A DNA stretch of 17,974 bases from Chloroflexota bacterium. GTDB taxonomy: Bacteria > Chloroflexota > UBA6077 > JACCZL01. Positions 1 to 6,495 of this stretch are shown piece by piece (position 1 is the first letter of the stretch; each line of letters starts with the position of its first letter). The DNA is taken from assembly GCA_020845495.1 (NCBI GenBank), contig JADLFM010000096.1, positions 1 to 17,974 of the forward strand, given 5' to 3'. Position numbers and translations under genes: made by a program. The notes beneath the pieces were generated by a model. It did not search any database, was not told where the DNA came from, and saw only the letters and a program-made list of their open reading frames with translations.

Positions 1-191
1 ACCCGGGCCGCACTCACCCCGACCTCCCACAGCCCCGACGCCATCTGGCTCACCACACTGCTCTTCGCCGCCACCAGCCCCGTCACCAGCAGTGCCAGCC
101 GCCGCACCGTCGTGACCCGCACCCCCTTCCCGCTCAACACCTCCTGGAGTTTGCTCACCACGACCGCGTACAACTCTGCTTGGGCCGGCAT
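1..191 (-). CDS. Probable transposase, N-terminal part (runs off left edge)
   Basis: The minus strand opens with ATG at 191-189 and stays open for 63 codons to the window edge, so only the N-terminus is seen. A strong ribosome site (GAGGAGGAAG) lies just upstream of the ATG. The peptide begins MPAQAELYAVVVSKL and continues with VRRLALLVTGLVAAKSS, a helical segment resembling N-termini of DDE transposases as I remember them. The catalytic region is outside the window, so the IS family cannot be assigned. If this is an insertion sequence, its end should lie between 192 and about 310. The sequence there contains GGACAGT twice on the minus strand, but the other end is needed to define a terminal inverted repeat. 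The alternative is an ordinary hypothetical gene. Confidence 0.5.
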   Translation of the reverse strand, partial: MPAQAELYAVVVSKLQEVLSGKGVRVTTVRRLALLVTGLVAAKSSVVSQMASGLWEVGVSAAR

Positions 192-310
192 CGCCTTCCT
201 CCTCAGTTCGAGTTCGTCACCCGTACTGTCCGGAGTTCGGCACCTTGCCGGCCTTCCCTTTCCCCCACCGTTCGCGCACTTGACGAAACTGTCCGCCCAT
301 GAACGCACGC

Positions 311-335
311 GGGAGAGGGGCTGGGGGTGAGGGGG
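311..335. repeat. G-rich intergenic repeat (GGGAGAGGGGCTGGGGGTGAGGG type)
   Basis: A purine-rich tract (GGGAGAGGGG, CTGGGGGTGA, GGGGG) lies between the probable transposase and the slipin gene. A shorter relative (GTGAGGGGGTGAGGGATTAGGGG) follows the CBS gene at about 2633-2655. From memory, the complementary form CCCTCACCCCCAGCCCCTCTCCC is a dispersed intergenic repeat in Chloroflexota and some other genomes. Only the sequence itself is directly seen here; dispersal is inference. Confidence 0.5.
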
Positions 336-367
336 TAAACCAGGACCCTTCGAGGGTATGGCCCCGC

Positions 368-1135
368 TCAGTGCGAGCCGCGTATCGCTTGCAGCACGCT
401 CCGGATCAGGTCCAGTGGGAGTGGGAAGACGAACGTCTGATTGCGCTCGGACGAAATCTCGGTGAGGGTCTGAAGGTAGCGGAGCTGGAGGCCGGCCGGC
501 TGTGCGTCGATGACGTGCGCCGCCGCTGCCAGGCGCTCGGCAGCCGCGTATTCGCCCTCGGCATGGATGATCTTGGCGCGCTTCTCCCGCTCGGCCTCAG
601 CCTGACGTGCCATCGCCCGCTTCATGGTGTCCGGTAGCTCGACGTCCCGCACCTCGACGGCCGTCACTTTCACGCCCCAGGCGTCCGTCTGCTCGTCGAT
701 GATCCGCTGAAGCTCCTGATTCACGTGCTCGCGATTCGCGAGGAGGTCGTCGAGTTCGAACTGGCCGAGGACGCTCCGGAGCGCTGTCTGCGATACCAGC
801 GAGGTCGCCCGAATGAAATCGAGCACCTTGGTCATCGCTGCGCTCGGATCGACCACCCGGAAGTACGCGACTGCGTTGACCTTGACGGTGACGTTGTCGC
901 GGGTGATCGCCTCCTGCGACGGCACGTCGAGGGTGATGACCCGCAGGTCCACTTTCATCATCCGCTCGACGACCGGAACGAGCAGGATCAGACCCGGCCC
1001 GCGCGCCCCGACGAGGCGCCCCAGCCGAAAGACGACGCCGCGCTCGTACTCTTGCACGACGCGCACGGTCGCGCTGAAGAGCAGGAATGCGAGCACGATG
1101 ATGACGACGATGAAGACCAGCGCCTCGCGAGGCAT
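368..1135 (-). CDS. Slipin / SPFH (band 7) domain membrane protein
   Basis: A 255-residue stomatin-like protein, the usual length for bacterial slipins. Residues 6-22 form one N-terminal hydrophobic anchor (LVFIVVIIVLAFLLF). The SPFH domain follows: QEYERGVVFRLGRLVG, the GPGLILLVP turn, and ITRDNVTVKVNAVAYFRVVDP. Then comes VEVRDVELPDTMKRAMARQAEAEREKRAKII, the start of the Ala/Glu-rich coiled coil used for oligomerisation. The family forms large homo-oligomeric membrane microdomains and often works with an NfeD-type protease partner; none is in this window. I chose ATG 1135 because GGAGGT precedes it at ideal spacing; an in-frame start at 1168 lacks this and would put 11 non-hydrophobic residues ahead of the anchor. 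TACACT (minus strand, 1180-1175) is a plausible -10 box. Divergent from the CBS gene. Confidence 0.92.
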   Translation of the reverse strand: MPREALVFIVVIIVLAFLLFSATVRVVQEYERGVVFRLGRLVGARGPGLILLVPVVERMMKVDLRVITLDVPSQEAITRDNVTVKVNAVAYFRVVDPSAAMTKVLDFIRATSLVSQTALRSVLGQFELDDLLANREHVNQELQRIIDEQTDAWGVKVTAVEVRDVELPDTMKRAMARQAEAEREKRAKIIHAEGEYAAAERLAAAAHVIDAQPAGLQLRYLQTLTEISSERNQTFVFPLPLDLIRSVLQAIRGSH

Positions 1136-1180
1136 CGCGCTACCTCCGTTCGCGGCCAGGCCGGCCACAAGAAGAGTGTA

Positions 1181-1226
1181 GCGAGTGGGGCGCGGGGAGT
1201 GGGGAGCAGTCAGTCATCAGGAGTGG
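1181..1226. repeat. Degenerate 7-bp repeat array, AGT-phased
   Basis: On the plus strand AGT or a one-base variant recurs every 7 bases (1184, 1198, 1205, 1212, 1219) in a G-rich setting such as GGGGAGTGGGGAGCAGTCAGT. It is the weaker of two opposed arrays in the space between the divergent slipin and CBS genes. GTAGCGAGT at 1178-1186 is the exact reverse complement of ACTCGCTAC at 1269-1277 in the other array. Confidence 0.4.
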
Positions 1227-1251
1227 GAACCTGCTAGCCTATCGTCGCCTG

Positions 1252-1300
1252 ACCACTGACCACTGACAACTCGCTACTTGCTACTCACCACTCTCGACTC
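1252..1300. repeat. Seven 7-bp repeats with invariant ACT
   Basis: Seven consecutive heptamers fill 1252-1300: accactg, accactg, acaactc, gctactt, gctactc, accactc, tcgactc. Every unit has ACT at positions 4-6 while the other positions vary. The array ends 4 bases before the ribosome site (GGGAGG) of the CBS gene. Tracts of the form GTCAGTGGTCAGTG are known to me as intergenic short repeats in several bacterial groups; function unknown. Confidence 0.7.
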
Positions 1301-1314
1301 GTGGGAGGTCGACG

Positions 1315-2634
1315 ATGGATGCCTTCGCGAAGGGTGTCGGACGGGGGACACGGGTACAGATCTTCGTCGACGAGACGGATCGGGTGGGCGACCGGCCGCT
1401 CTCTACGGCGATTCTCGAACGGCTGATCGCCGAGGGCGCCTCTGGGGCTACCGTGATCCGATGCGTCGCCGGGTTCGGCGCGCATGGCCGTTTACGGGCC
1501 GCTAGCGCGATCGATCCGGAGCCGCTCCTCCCACTCGTCATCACCTGGATCGACGCGCCCGACCGTGTCGAGCGGGTGTTACCCAGCGTCCGAGCACTGG
1601 CGCCGGCGAGCCTCATCACCATCGAGACCGTCGAGATCGCCGCCTACCCCCACCGTGACCTGACGACGCTCCATACAGCGCTCGTCGTCGCGGACGTCAT
1701 GACTCGCCAGGTGGTGACTGTCCCGACCGATGCCACCGTCAGTGCCATCGTCGATCGGCTCGCGGGCCAGTCGTTTCGGAGCCTGCCGGTCCTCGACGAG
1801 CGAGGGCGCGTGGTCGGCATCATCACTAACACCGACCTGACCGAGCGCGGCGGCCTGCCGATCCGGATCGAGTTGATTACCGCGATGGACCCGGCGATTC
1901 GACGGCGCGCCTTTATGGAGCCGCGGCCACGCCGCGCAGTGGACATCATGACCCGCTCGCCAATCGTGGCGTCGCCCGAGACGCCGCTGGCGGACGTCGT
2001 CGAGCGGATGGTGAAGCACGCGATCAAGCGCCTGCCGGTTGCCGATGCGGATGGTACGCTGGTCGGAATCATCAGCCGGACCGACGTCCTGCGTGCGTTC
2101 GGACAGGGCTTCCCTGCACCGACCAGCGACGGGGACGCGGCGGCGGGCGAGGGCGGCGCCGCTGGCGGTCAGGCTATGGTGGCGCGTGGACGGATCGGCG
2201 CCGCTCGAACCGTTGGCGAGATCATGACCCGCCACGTTCCGGTGGCTCGTCTGGACGCCGCGCTTGCCGAGGTGCTGGATGTCGTGATCTCGACGCGCCT
2301 GAACCGGGCGGTCGTCATCGACGAAGCCGGCCGGGTGCGCGGCGTGGTGAGCGACGCTGACGTTTTGCGCGGCCTGGAAGCGCCTGCCCGCGCGAGCGTT
2401 CTACCGACACTGATGGGCCAGGTGCGGAGCGTTCCAGCCGAGGCGGCGCGGCGGACGGCTGCCGAATTGATGACGACCACCGTCTGTGCGCCTGCCGAGA
2501 TGCCGATCGACGAGGCTGCCCGAGTGATGCTTGGGGGCCGCTACAAGGTCCTGCCGGTCGTCGACGAGCAGGGTGGTCTGCTTGGAATCGTAGACCGCGC
2601 GCACCTGCTGTGGAGCGCCCACCATCATGCGTGA
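1315..2634 (+). CDS. DUF190 (PII-like) protein with four CBS domains
   Basis: A 439-residue soluble cytoplasmic protein. Residues 12-108 (RVQIFVDETDRVGDRPLS, HGRLRAASAID, PLVITWID, ITIETVEIA) fit DUF190, a small ferredoxin-like fold related to PII signalling proteins. Four CBS motifs follow, each opening with a (D/E)(I/V/L)MT element: VADVMTRQVV (125), VDIMTRSPIV (209), VGEIMTRHVPV (300) and AAELMTTTVCA (382), with returns such as VVGIITNTDL and LVGIISRTDVL. They should pair as two Bateman modules, separated by a Gly/Ala-rich linker at 264-295. CBS pairs bind adenine nucleotides (AMP, ATP, SAM), so an energy- or ligand-sensing role is inferred; the target is unknown. GGGAGG precedes the ATG with good spacing. 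The downstream metal transporter might be a partner, but 178 bases separate them. Confidence 0.88.
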   Translation: MDAFAKGVGRGTRVQIFVDETDRVGDRPLSTAILERLIAEGASGATVIRCVAGFGAHGRLRAASAIDPEPLLPLVITWIDAPDRVERVLPSVRALAPASLITIETVEIAAYPHRDLTTLHTALVVADVMTRQVVTVPTDATVSAIVDRLAGQSFRSLPVLDERGRVVGIITNTDLTERGGLPIRIELITAMDPAIRRRAFMEPRPRRAVDIMTRSPIVASPETPLADVVERMVKHAIKRLPVADADGTLVGIISRTDVLRAFGQGFPAPTSDGDAAAGEGGAAGGQAMVARGRIGAARTVGEIMTRHVPVARLDAALAEVLDVVISTRLNRAVVIDEAGRVRGVVSDADVLRGLEAPARASVLPTLMGQVRSVPAEAARRTAAELMTTTVCAPAEMPIDEAARVMLGGRYKVLPVVDEQGGLLGIVDRAHLLWSAHHHA

Positions 2635-2751
2635 GGGGGTGAGGGATTAGGGGATCGCGGTATGGTCCGTGCATGGGTCCGTGGCGGATGGAAGAGGATG
2701 GGCGGTGCCCGCGGCTGATCCACGCTCTCGGTGACACCGTGCATAGGGGCG

Positions 2752-2834
2752 GCCTGGCCATGAGCCATCTGCCAGCGAGCGTCGACTGGTGGCCGGCGCT
2801 TCGGCGGCTGCCATGAGCGGGCAGATGGCCAGGC
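2752..2834 (+). promoter_or_regulatory. Two competing 10-bp pairings around the transporter start
   Basis: The segment 2820-2834 (GGCAGATGGCCAGGC), just inside the transporter gene, is perfectly complementary over 10 bases to two upstream segments: GCCTGGCCAT at 2752-2761 with ATGGCCAGGC at 2825-2834, and GCCATCTGCC at 2764-2773 with GGCAGATGGC at 2820-2829. The downstream arms overlap, so only one helix can form at a time. The first upstream arm contains the ATG of the 18-codon leader ORF. This has the geometry of a bistable leader; any ligand or regulator is unknown. Confidence 0.4.
2760..2816 (+). CDS. 18-residue leader ORF overlapping the transporter start
   Basis: ATG at 2760 opens MSHLPASVDWWPALRRLP and stops at TGA 2814-2816, which overlaps the transporter ATG at 2813 as ATGA. 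A GTG at 2739 would lengthen it to 25 residues. The transporter ATG has no Shine-Dalgarno of its own, so coupled translation from this ORF would explain initiation. The leader's own ribosome site is weak (AGGGGCGG, about 7-10 bases upstream). The peptide matches nothing I recognise; it could be regulatory only, or chance. Confidence 0.35.
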   Translation: MSHLPASVDWWPALRRLP

Positions 2835-3583
2835 ACGACGTTGCCCAGGCCCGCCGCGAGCTCGAGATCATCCGTCGGCACCACGGCCCGGGAAGCCGGA
2901 GTGGTACGCTGCGCGCGGCCGTCTTCGGCATCAACGATGGCCTCGTCTCGAACTTCAGCCTGGTGCTCGGCATGGCCGGCGCCGAGTTGAACCCCCACAT
3001 CGTCCTGCTCGCCGGCGTGGCCGGACTGGTGGCGGGTGCCTGCTCGATGGCAGCCGGCGAGTACGTCTCGATGCGCGTTCAGCGCGAGATGTTCGAGGCG
3101 GCCATCGATCGGGAACGTCGTGAGCTCATCGAATCGCCGGAGGATGAGATCCGTGAGATCGAGGTTATCCTTCGAGCGCAAGGCGTGCCGGATGCGGACG
3201 CGAAGCGCATCGCGCCGAGCGTCATGGCCGATCCCGAGGTCGCGCTCGACATGATGGCCCGCCAGGAACTGGGGCTCGATCCGGACGAGCTTGGATCGCC
3301 CATCGGCGCAGCGGTGAGCTCGTTCGGATCGTTCGCCATCGGGGCACTGCTGCCGCTGGTGCCCTTCATACTCGCGGCTGCCAGCCTGCTCGCCGGCGGA
3401 ACCGCCGTGCTGGCGGCGATCGCCGTCGCGGGGCTGGCGCTGTTCGTGGTCGGCGCGGCGGCGGCCCGGCTGAGCGGCCGGCCGCTCCTGTTTGGCGGTC
3501 TCCGTATGCTGGGGATCGGGGCGGCAGCGGCAGCCGTGACCTACGCGATCGGTCACCTGTTCGGGGTATCGATGCTCGGCTGA
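2813..3583 (+). CDS. VIT1/CCC1-family iron/manganese transporter
   Basis: A 256-residue membrane protein of the VIT1/CCC1 (DUF125) family, which exports or sequesters Fe2+ or Mn2+, probably by proton antiport. The first membrane segment carries the family signature AVFGINDGLVSNFSLVLG (37-53). A second segment (LLAGVAGLVAGACSMAAGEYVSM, 65-86) leads into the cytosolic metal-binding helices (QREMFEAAIDRERRELIESPEDEIREIE, 90-117), rich in Glu as in plant VIT1. Three hydrophobic segments follow (172-193, 196-219, 225-251). This is the normal bacterial length, without a ferritin-like extension. I chose ATG 2813, which overlaps the stop of a short leader ORF. An in-frame GTG at 2789 and ATG at 2825 are alternatives; none has a good ribosome site. 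Metal choice cannot be read from the sequence. Confidence 0.9.
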   Translation: MSGQMARHDVAQARRELEIIRRHHGPGSRSGTLRAAVFGINDGLVSNFSLVLGMAGAELNPHIVLLAGVAGLVAGACSMAAGEYVSMRVQREMFEAAIDRERRELIESPEDEIREIEVILRAQGVPDADAKRIAPSVMADPEVALDMMARQELGLDPDELGSPIGAAVSSFGSFAIGALLPLVPFILAAASLLAGGTAVLAAIAVAGLALFVVGAAAARLSGRPLLFGGLRMLGIGAAAAAVTYAIGHLFGVSMLG

Positions 3584-3637
3584 CGCGGCCTACCGCTCAG
3601 CGTTACCATCGGGCAGCCCCCAAACCGGAGGTGATGC

Positions 3638-5218
3638 ATGTTTGACCTGCTCATCGCGAACGGGCTGATCGTGGATGGGACTGGTAACCCCGGTTTCTAC
3701 GGTGCGATCGGTGTCGAAGGAGAGACTGTCCGGATCCTGCGGGGCGACGTCGGCAGCGTCGAGGCGCGGCGGGTCGTCGACGCGCGGAGCCACGTGGTCT
3801 CGCCCGGCTTCATCGACATGCACGCCCACTCCGGCCTCGTCATCCTGGCCGAGCCTCACCACGAGCCGAAGATCCGTCAAGGTATCACCACCGAGCTCGT
3901 CGGCATCGACGGCAACTCGTACGCGCCGTTCCACAGTCAGGAAGACTTCGACCGCTTCTATCAGCTCAACTCCGGCCTCGACGGTGCACCCGAGCTACCG
4001 GGTCGCTGGTCGACCGTCGCCGAGTATCTGGCGATGTTCGACAACAAGGTTGCGGTCAACATCTGCTACATCGTCGGGAACTCGCCGCTTCGGATCAACG
4101 CGATAGGCTGGGAGAATCGTCCCGCCGACGACCGGTCGCTCGCGAACATGAAGGCGATGCTTCGTGAGGCGATGGAGGAAGGCGCCTTCGGGCTGTCGAC
4201 AGGACTGGACTACCCGCCCGGTAGCTACGCCAGCACCGAAGAATTGATCGCGCTCTCCGGCGAGGCGGCGAAGCTTGGCGGGATCTACCACACCCACTGC
4301 CGCCATACGCTCGGGGATGCCTCGCTCGACCCGTTCAAGGAGGCCATCGAGATCGGGCGGCGCTCCGGTATCGCGTCGCACATCACCCATTTCTACCAGC
4401 GCGTCGCGAGCAAGCACGGCGCCGAGGAATTGCTGAGTCTCGTCGAGGATGCCCGCGAGAAGGAAGACCTGGACGTCACGTTCGACAGCTATCCGGTCGT
4501 CTTCAGCGGCACCCGGCTGGCGATCATCTTTCCGGAGTGGGTCCATGAGGGTGGCCCGGAGCGGATGCTGGCGGCCTTCCGAGATCCGGACGCGCGCGAG
4601 CGGCTGCGCAAGGAAGTCACTCCGCGCGCCGGCTCCTGGCAGGACATGTGGGTCACCTACTTCAAGAAGCCGCACAACCACGTCTACGAGGGCCGCTCGA
4701 TTGCGGAGCTCGCCCTGATGATGGGCAAGCATCCGGTCGACGCGATGATGGACCTGCTACTCGACGAGGACTTGCAGACGTCCTACATCTCGCTTGGCGG
4801 CAGTGTGAACACGCTCCCGAAGTTCGTGGCGCACCCGTACTCGATGGTCGGATCGGATGCGGTCCTGCTCGGGGAGTATCCGAGCCCCCGCACCTACGGC
4901 TGCTTCCCGATGATCCTCGGGCACTACGTCCGTGAGGAGCAGTTCCTGCGTCTACCGGACGCGATCCGCAAGATGACTTCGTTCCCGGCCCAGCGGCTCG
5001 GGCTGCCCGACCGCGGCATCCTGCGCAACGGCTTCAAGGCCGACGTCGTGGTGTTCGACCCCAAGACAGTCCGTTCGCCGGCCACCCGCGCCAATCCACG
5101 TCAGTTCCCGGTGGGTATCGAGTACGTGATCGTCAACGGGAAGGTCGTGGTCGACGGTGGCGTGCAGACGGATGCCCTGGCCGGGCGGGCGCTGCGGCGC
5201 GGCCGTCCGAGCACCTGA
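3638..5218 (+). CDS. D-aminoacylase-type amidohydrolase (N-acyl-D-amino-acid deacylase family)
   Basis: A 526-residue metal-dependent amidohydrolase, full length for the N-acyl-D-amino-acid deacylase family. The N-terminal beta-sandwich start (DLLIANGLIVDGTGNPGF) is followed by the metal pair in PGFIDMHAHS (H62, H64). Further histidines lie in YHTHCRH (218-223) and SHITHF (H248, H251), and the catalytic Asp in MVGSDAV (D407). The C-terminus (LRNGFKADVVVFDPKTV, YVIVNGKVVVDGG) is the returning beta-sandwich. Where D-aminoacylase has its metal-ligand Cys in a GNCGFS-like motif, this protein has GIDGNS with Asp at 91, so substrate and metal site may differ. It should hydrolyse an N-acyl amide or cyclic amide in the cytoplasm; the exact substrate is not readable. 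The start has an almost ideal ribosome site (GGAGGTGAT). It lies 54 bases after the transporter, possibly co-transcribed. Confidence 0.85.
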   Translation: MFDLLIANGLIVDGTGNPGFYGAIGVEGETVRILRGDVGSVEARRVVDARSHVVSPGFIDMHAHSGLVILAEPHHEPKIRQGITTELVGIDGNSYAPFHSQEDFDRFYQLNSGLDGAPELPGRWSTVAEYLAMFDNKVAVNICYIVGNSPLRINAIGWENRPADDRSLANMKAMLREAMEEGAFGLSTGLDYPPGSYASTEELIALSGEAAKLGGIYHTHCRHTLGDASLDPFKEAIEIGRRSGIASHITHFYQRVASKHGAEELLSLVEDAREKEDLDVTFDSYPVVFSGTRLAIIFPEWVHEGGPERMLAAFRDPDARERLRKEVTPRAGSWQDMWVTYFKKPHNHVYEGRSIAELALMMGKHPVDAMMDLLLDEDLQTSYISLGGSVNTLPKFVAHPYSMVGSDAVLLGEYPSPRTYGCFPMILGHYVREEQFLRLPDAIRKMTSFPAQRLGLPDRGILRNGFKADVVVFDPKTVRSPATRANPRQFPVGIEYVIVNGKVVVDGGVQTDALAGRALRRGRPST

Positions 5219-5224
5219 TACGGA

Positions 5225-5260
5225 AGCCGCCCGAAGCTAGCGGCTGTAGCGAGCTGTTTT
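5225..5260 (+). terminator. Possible terminator between convergent genes
   Basis: AGCCGC (5225-5230) and GCGGCT (5240-5245) form a perfect 6-bp stem with a 9-base loop just after the amidohydrolase stop. TTTT follows at 5257-5260, further away than in a standard intrinsic terminator. It sits between two convergent genes, where a terminator is expected. Confidence 0.35.
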
Positions 5261-5283
5261 CAGGTCGAGGTGTCCGCCATTCC

Positions 5284-5323
5284 GGCCCGGCTCCGTATGG
5301 CCCGGCTCCGTATGGCCCGGCTC
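5284..5323. repeat. 15-bp tandem repeat running into the acoX stop
   Basis: The unit GGCCCGGCTCCGTAT occurs at 5284-5298 and 5299-5313 without mismatch. A partial third copy (GGCCCGGCTC) at 5314-5323 includes two bases of the acoX stop codon (TGA, complement 5324-5322). It lies in the convergent intergenic space. Confidence 0.9.
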
Positions 5324-6428
5324 AACTAGCTGGCTCGGCTTCGGCCATGCGGCTGAATGCCCCGTTCCGAGCCGCGATCTCGATGGCTTTGCTCGGCTCG
5401 ACCACCAGCGGGCCAGCGGCGTTCAATCGCAGATGGATCGACCCTCCTGGCCGCAACTCGATCTCGCGCTCGCCGTCCAGAGCCAGGACACACGGCGTCT
5501 GATGCTCGATCGTAAGCTCGTCACCTGGCACCAGGATCCGGCTCTCTGCCACGTCGACGACCCGGACGAGGCCAGGAGCGATCGGCGCGAGGACCGGTTG
5601 CCCGCCCGGCCCGAGGCGCAGGTACAGGCCGTGTTCGGGCGGCACGGCGCCGCCCGAGGCGTGTGCGCCGATGGAGGACAGCCCGATGCTGCCAGCCTCT
5701 ACACGGGCCAGGATGACCTCCCGAATCTTGCTCACGTCCCAGATCGCCCGGCTGCCGACGAAGCGCTCGTCGTAGACGGCGGCGTCGACGAGCGCGATGT
5801 CGTCTGACAGGCGCTCGTGCATCGAGGTATCGCCGCGTGTTCCGTCGTCAGGTAGGCCATCGTCCAGCGCACGCATGCCGGCGCTCTCCTCGGGAGCGCG
5901 ATCGGTGCGGAACACGTCCAGGCGCGGTGCCCGGTGTACGGCTCCGCTCACCAGTCCGCGCGCTACGAGGCCAGCGGCCATCCCCGCGATGGTACCCTCG
6001 ATCATCGTGGGGAAGACGTTGTTTGTGCCGGTCGAGATCGGCATCAACGGCACGTCGCCGCTCGCGCGGGCCACGATCCGGTTGGTGCCGTCGCCGCCCA
6101 GCGTCACGATGCAACCGGCGCCAGCCTCGGCCATCAGCGCGGCGGCACGACGGGAGTCCTCCTGCGAGTGGGTCAGCGGCATTTCCAGGAATGAAACCTC
6201 GAGCCGGGTCCGGAGCCCGTCGAGCGCCTTGCGCCCGATGCCGAACCGCTCGGGCATGATCCAGACTCGCGCGACTCCAACCGCCTCCAGGCCGAGCAGG
6301 GCACGGCGCACGATGTTGACCTTCTCGTCGTTGTCGAACACCGTGCCGTGAGCCACCAGCCGGCGGATGTCGCGGCCGGCGGCCGGGTTCGCGATGATGC
6401 CGACGAGGCTCGTGACGGCGCGGCTCAT
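5322..6428 (-). CDS. acoX: AcoX-like NAD kinase-fold protein of the acetoin operon
   Basis: A 368-residue protein of the ATP-NAD/AcoX kinase family. Visible motifs are IIANPAAGRDIRRLVAHG (11-28) and FDNDEKVNIVRRALLGL, characteristic of AcoX; the NAD-kinase nucleotide motif TLGGDGTNRIV (109-119); and the second loop STGTNNVFP (132-140). AcoX is encoded with acetoin dehydrogenase in several bacteria, but its biochemical role is not settled; a nucleotide- or cofactor-related kinase activity is inferred from the fold. It is the last gene of the operon, 67 bases after the hydrolase-lipoyl gene. No clear ribosome site precedes ATG 6428, and a GC-rich hairpin occupies the gap, so translation may be weak or the start may differ. 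The segment at about 176-205 (ESAGMRALDDGLPDDGTRGD) looks like a low-complexity insertion. Confidence 0.85.
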   Translation of the reverse strand: MSRAVTSLVGIIANPAAGRDIRRLVAHGTVFDNDEKVNIVRRALLGLEAVGVARVWIMPERFGIGRKALDGLRTRLEVSFLEMPLTHSQEDSRRAAALMAEAGAGCIVTLGGDGTNRIVARASGDVPLMPISTGTNNVFPTMIEGTIAGMAAGLVARGLVSGAVHRAPRLDVFRTDRAPEESAGMRALDDGLPDDGTRGDTSMHERLSDDIALVDAAVYDERFVGSRAIWDVSKIREVILARVEAGSIGLSSIGAHASGGAVPPEHGLYLRLGPGGQPVLAPIAPGLVRVVDVAESRILVPGDELTIEHQTPCVLALDGEREIELRPGGSIHLRLNAAGPLVVEPSKAIEIAARNGAFSRMAEAEPAS

Positions 6429-6438
6429 GGCGAGATGC

Positions 6439-6483
6439 GGAGCCGGCGGCCGGCCGATGCGGGGATGACCGTCATCCGGCTCC
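6439..6483 (-). other. Inverted repeats between acoC-like and acoX genes
   Basis: GGAGCCGG (6439-6446) and CCGGCTCC (6476-6483) are perfect 8-bp complements spanning most of the 67-base gap. Inside is a near-perfect palindrome, GGATGAC-C-GTCATCC (6463-6477). In the operon mRNA this would fold just ahead of the acoX start. It may be a processing or stability element, or a protein-binding palindrome. Confidence 0.45.
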
Positions 6484-6495
6484 AGACCTCGTACG

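Noticed and set aside
1178..1277. GTAGCGAGT / ACTCGCTAC inverted repeat as an operator between divergent genes
   Set aside because: The arms are 82 bases apart and belong to the heptamer arrays, so the match is explained by the repeat rather than by a compact operator.
2315..3556. 413-codon minus-strand frame across the CBS-transporter boundary
   Set aside because: It spans two clear plus-strand genes and their gap, and its translation is a low-complexity Arg/His/Gln-rich peptide with no domain.
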